Assembly (NCBI GenBank): GCA_027343725.1
Contig: DAHWKH010000071.1
Location: 1 to 10,929 of the forward strand
Origin: Acidiferrobacteraceae bacterium
GTDB lineage: Bacteria; Pseudomonadota; Gammaproteobacteria; Acidiferrobacterales; Acidiferrobacteraceae
Direction: 5' to 3'
Length of the DNA: 10,929 nucleotides
The stretch's first letter is position 1, and the number at the start of each line of letters is the position of its first letter. Of the stretch, positions 10,822 to 10,929 are shown piece after piece. The position numbers were made by a program, and so were the translations under genes. Below the pieces are notes generated by a model. It was given only the letters and a program-made list of their open reading frames with translations. It searched no databases and was not told the DNA's origin.

Positions 10822-10929
10822 ATGGCGAAATCTCTGCGCATTTTGATCGTCGAGGACTCCGACGATGACGCGCGCCTCCTCGCGCGCGAACTCGCGCGCG
10901 GGGGTTATAAACCGGATATGACGCGTGTC
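10822..10929 (+). CDS. Response regulator receiver-domain protein, partial (3' end outside window)
   Basis: Thirty-six codons from an ATG at 10822 to the window edge give MAKSLRILIVEDSDDDARLL, followed by ARELARGGYKP. This is the first beta strand and helix of a CheY-like receiver domain, with the acidic pocket residues Glu11 and Asp12. The phosphoacceptor aspartate and any output domain lie outside the window, so the type of regulator cannot be told. GGGGG lies four bases before the ATG and may be masked by a hairpin. The gene points away from the zapA operon, and 279 bases separate the two start codons. The family is clear. The role is unknown. Confidence 0.88.
   Translation, partial: MAKSLRILIVEDSDDDARLLARELARGGYKPDMTRV

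Overview
The window looks like a chromosomal segment of a high-GC gammaproteobacterium. The strongest evidence is the block on the minus strand that runs from a small coiled-coil gene through zapA and a recognisable 6S RNA to the 5-formyl-THF cyclo-ligase gene (fau), a neighbourhood typical of that class. An MSHA-type pilin cluster, TrmL, TrxC and a long two-regulatory-domain IlvA agree. I cannot name the genus. Base composition is uniform, and I see no mobile element, CRISPR array, tRNA or rRNA.

Layout. (1) Positions 1-2062, minus strand: five class III signal-peptide (pilin-like) genes in the order A-C-D-O-P known from mannose-sensitive haemagglutinin pilus loci. The major pilin gene is separated from the tightly overlapping minor pilin genes by a very clean intrinsic terminator. 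(2) Positions 2063-2312: a divergent promoter region. (3) Positions 2313-3295, plus strand: trmL and trxC. (4) Positions 3286-3441, minus strand: a 51-codon gene for an unrecognised small secreted basic peptide with a perfect TATAAT box, whose 3' end overlaps that of trxC. (5) Positions 3509-5156, minus strand: rpiA followed by an acuI/yhdH-type reductase. (6) Positions 5286-6791, plus strand: ilvA with a terminator. (7) Positions 6922-10542, minus strand: one long unit, coiled-coil/ZapB-like, zapA, 6S RNA, fau, a YmdB-type phosphodiesterase, an EVE-domain protein, a Grx2-like GST without its cysteines, and an unrecognised 112-residue protein. Most junctions are 1-4 base overlaps. (8) Positions 10673-10929, plus strand: an extended -10 promoter, a leader that can fold as a three-way junction followed by two mutually exclusive hairpins over the ribosome binding site, and the start of a response-regulator gene.

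Most genes are ordinary housekeeping genes. The points most worth following up are the candidate structured leader before the response regulator, the mshA/mshC terminator that abuts the next start codon, the small secreted peptide, and the Grx2-like protein whose CPYC site reads EPDS.
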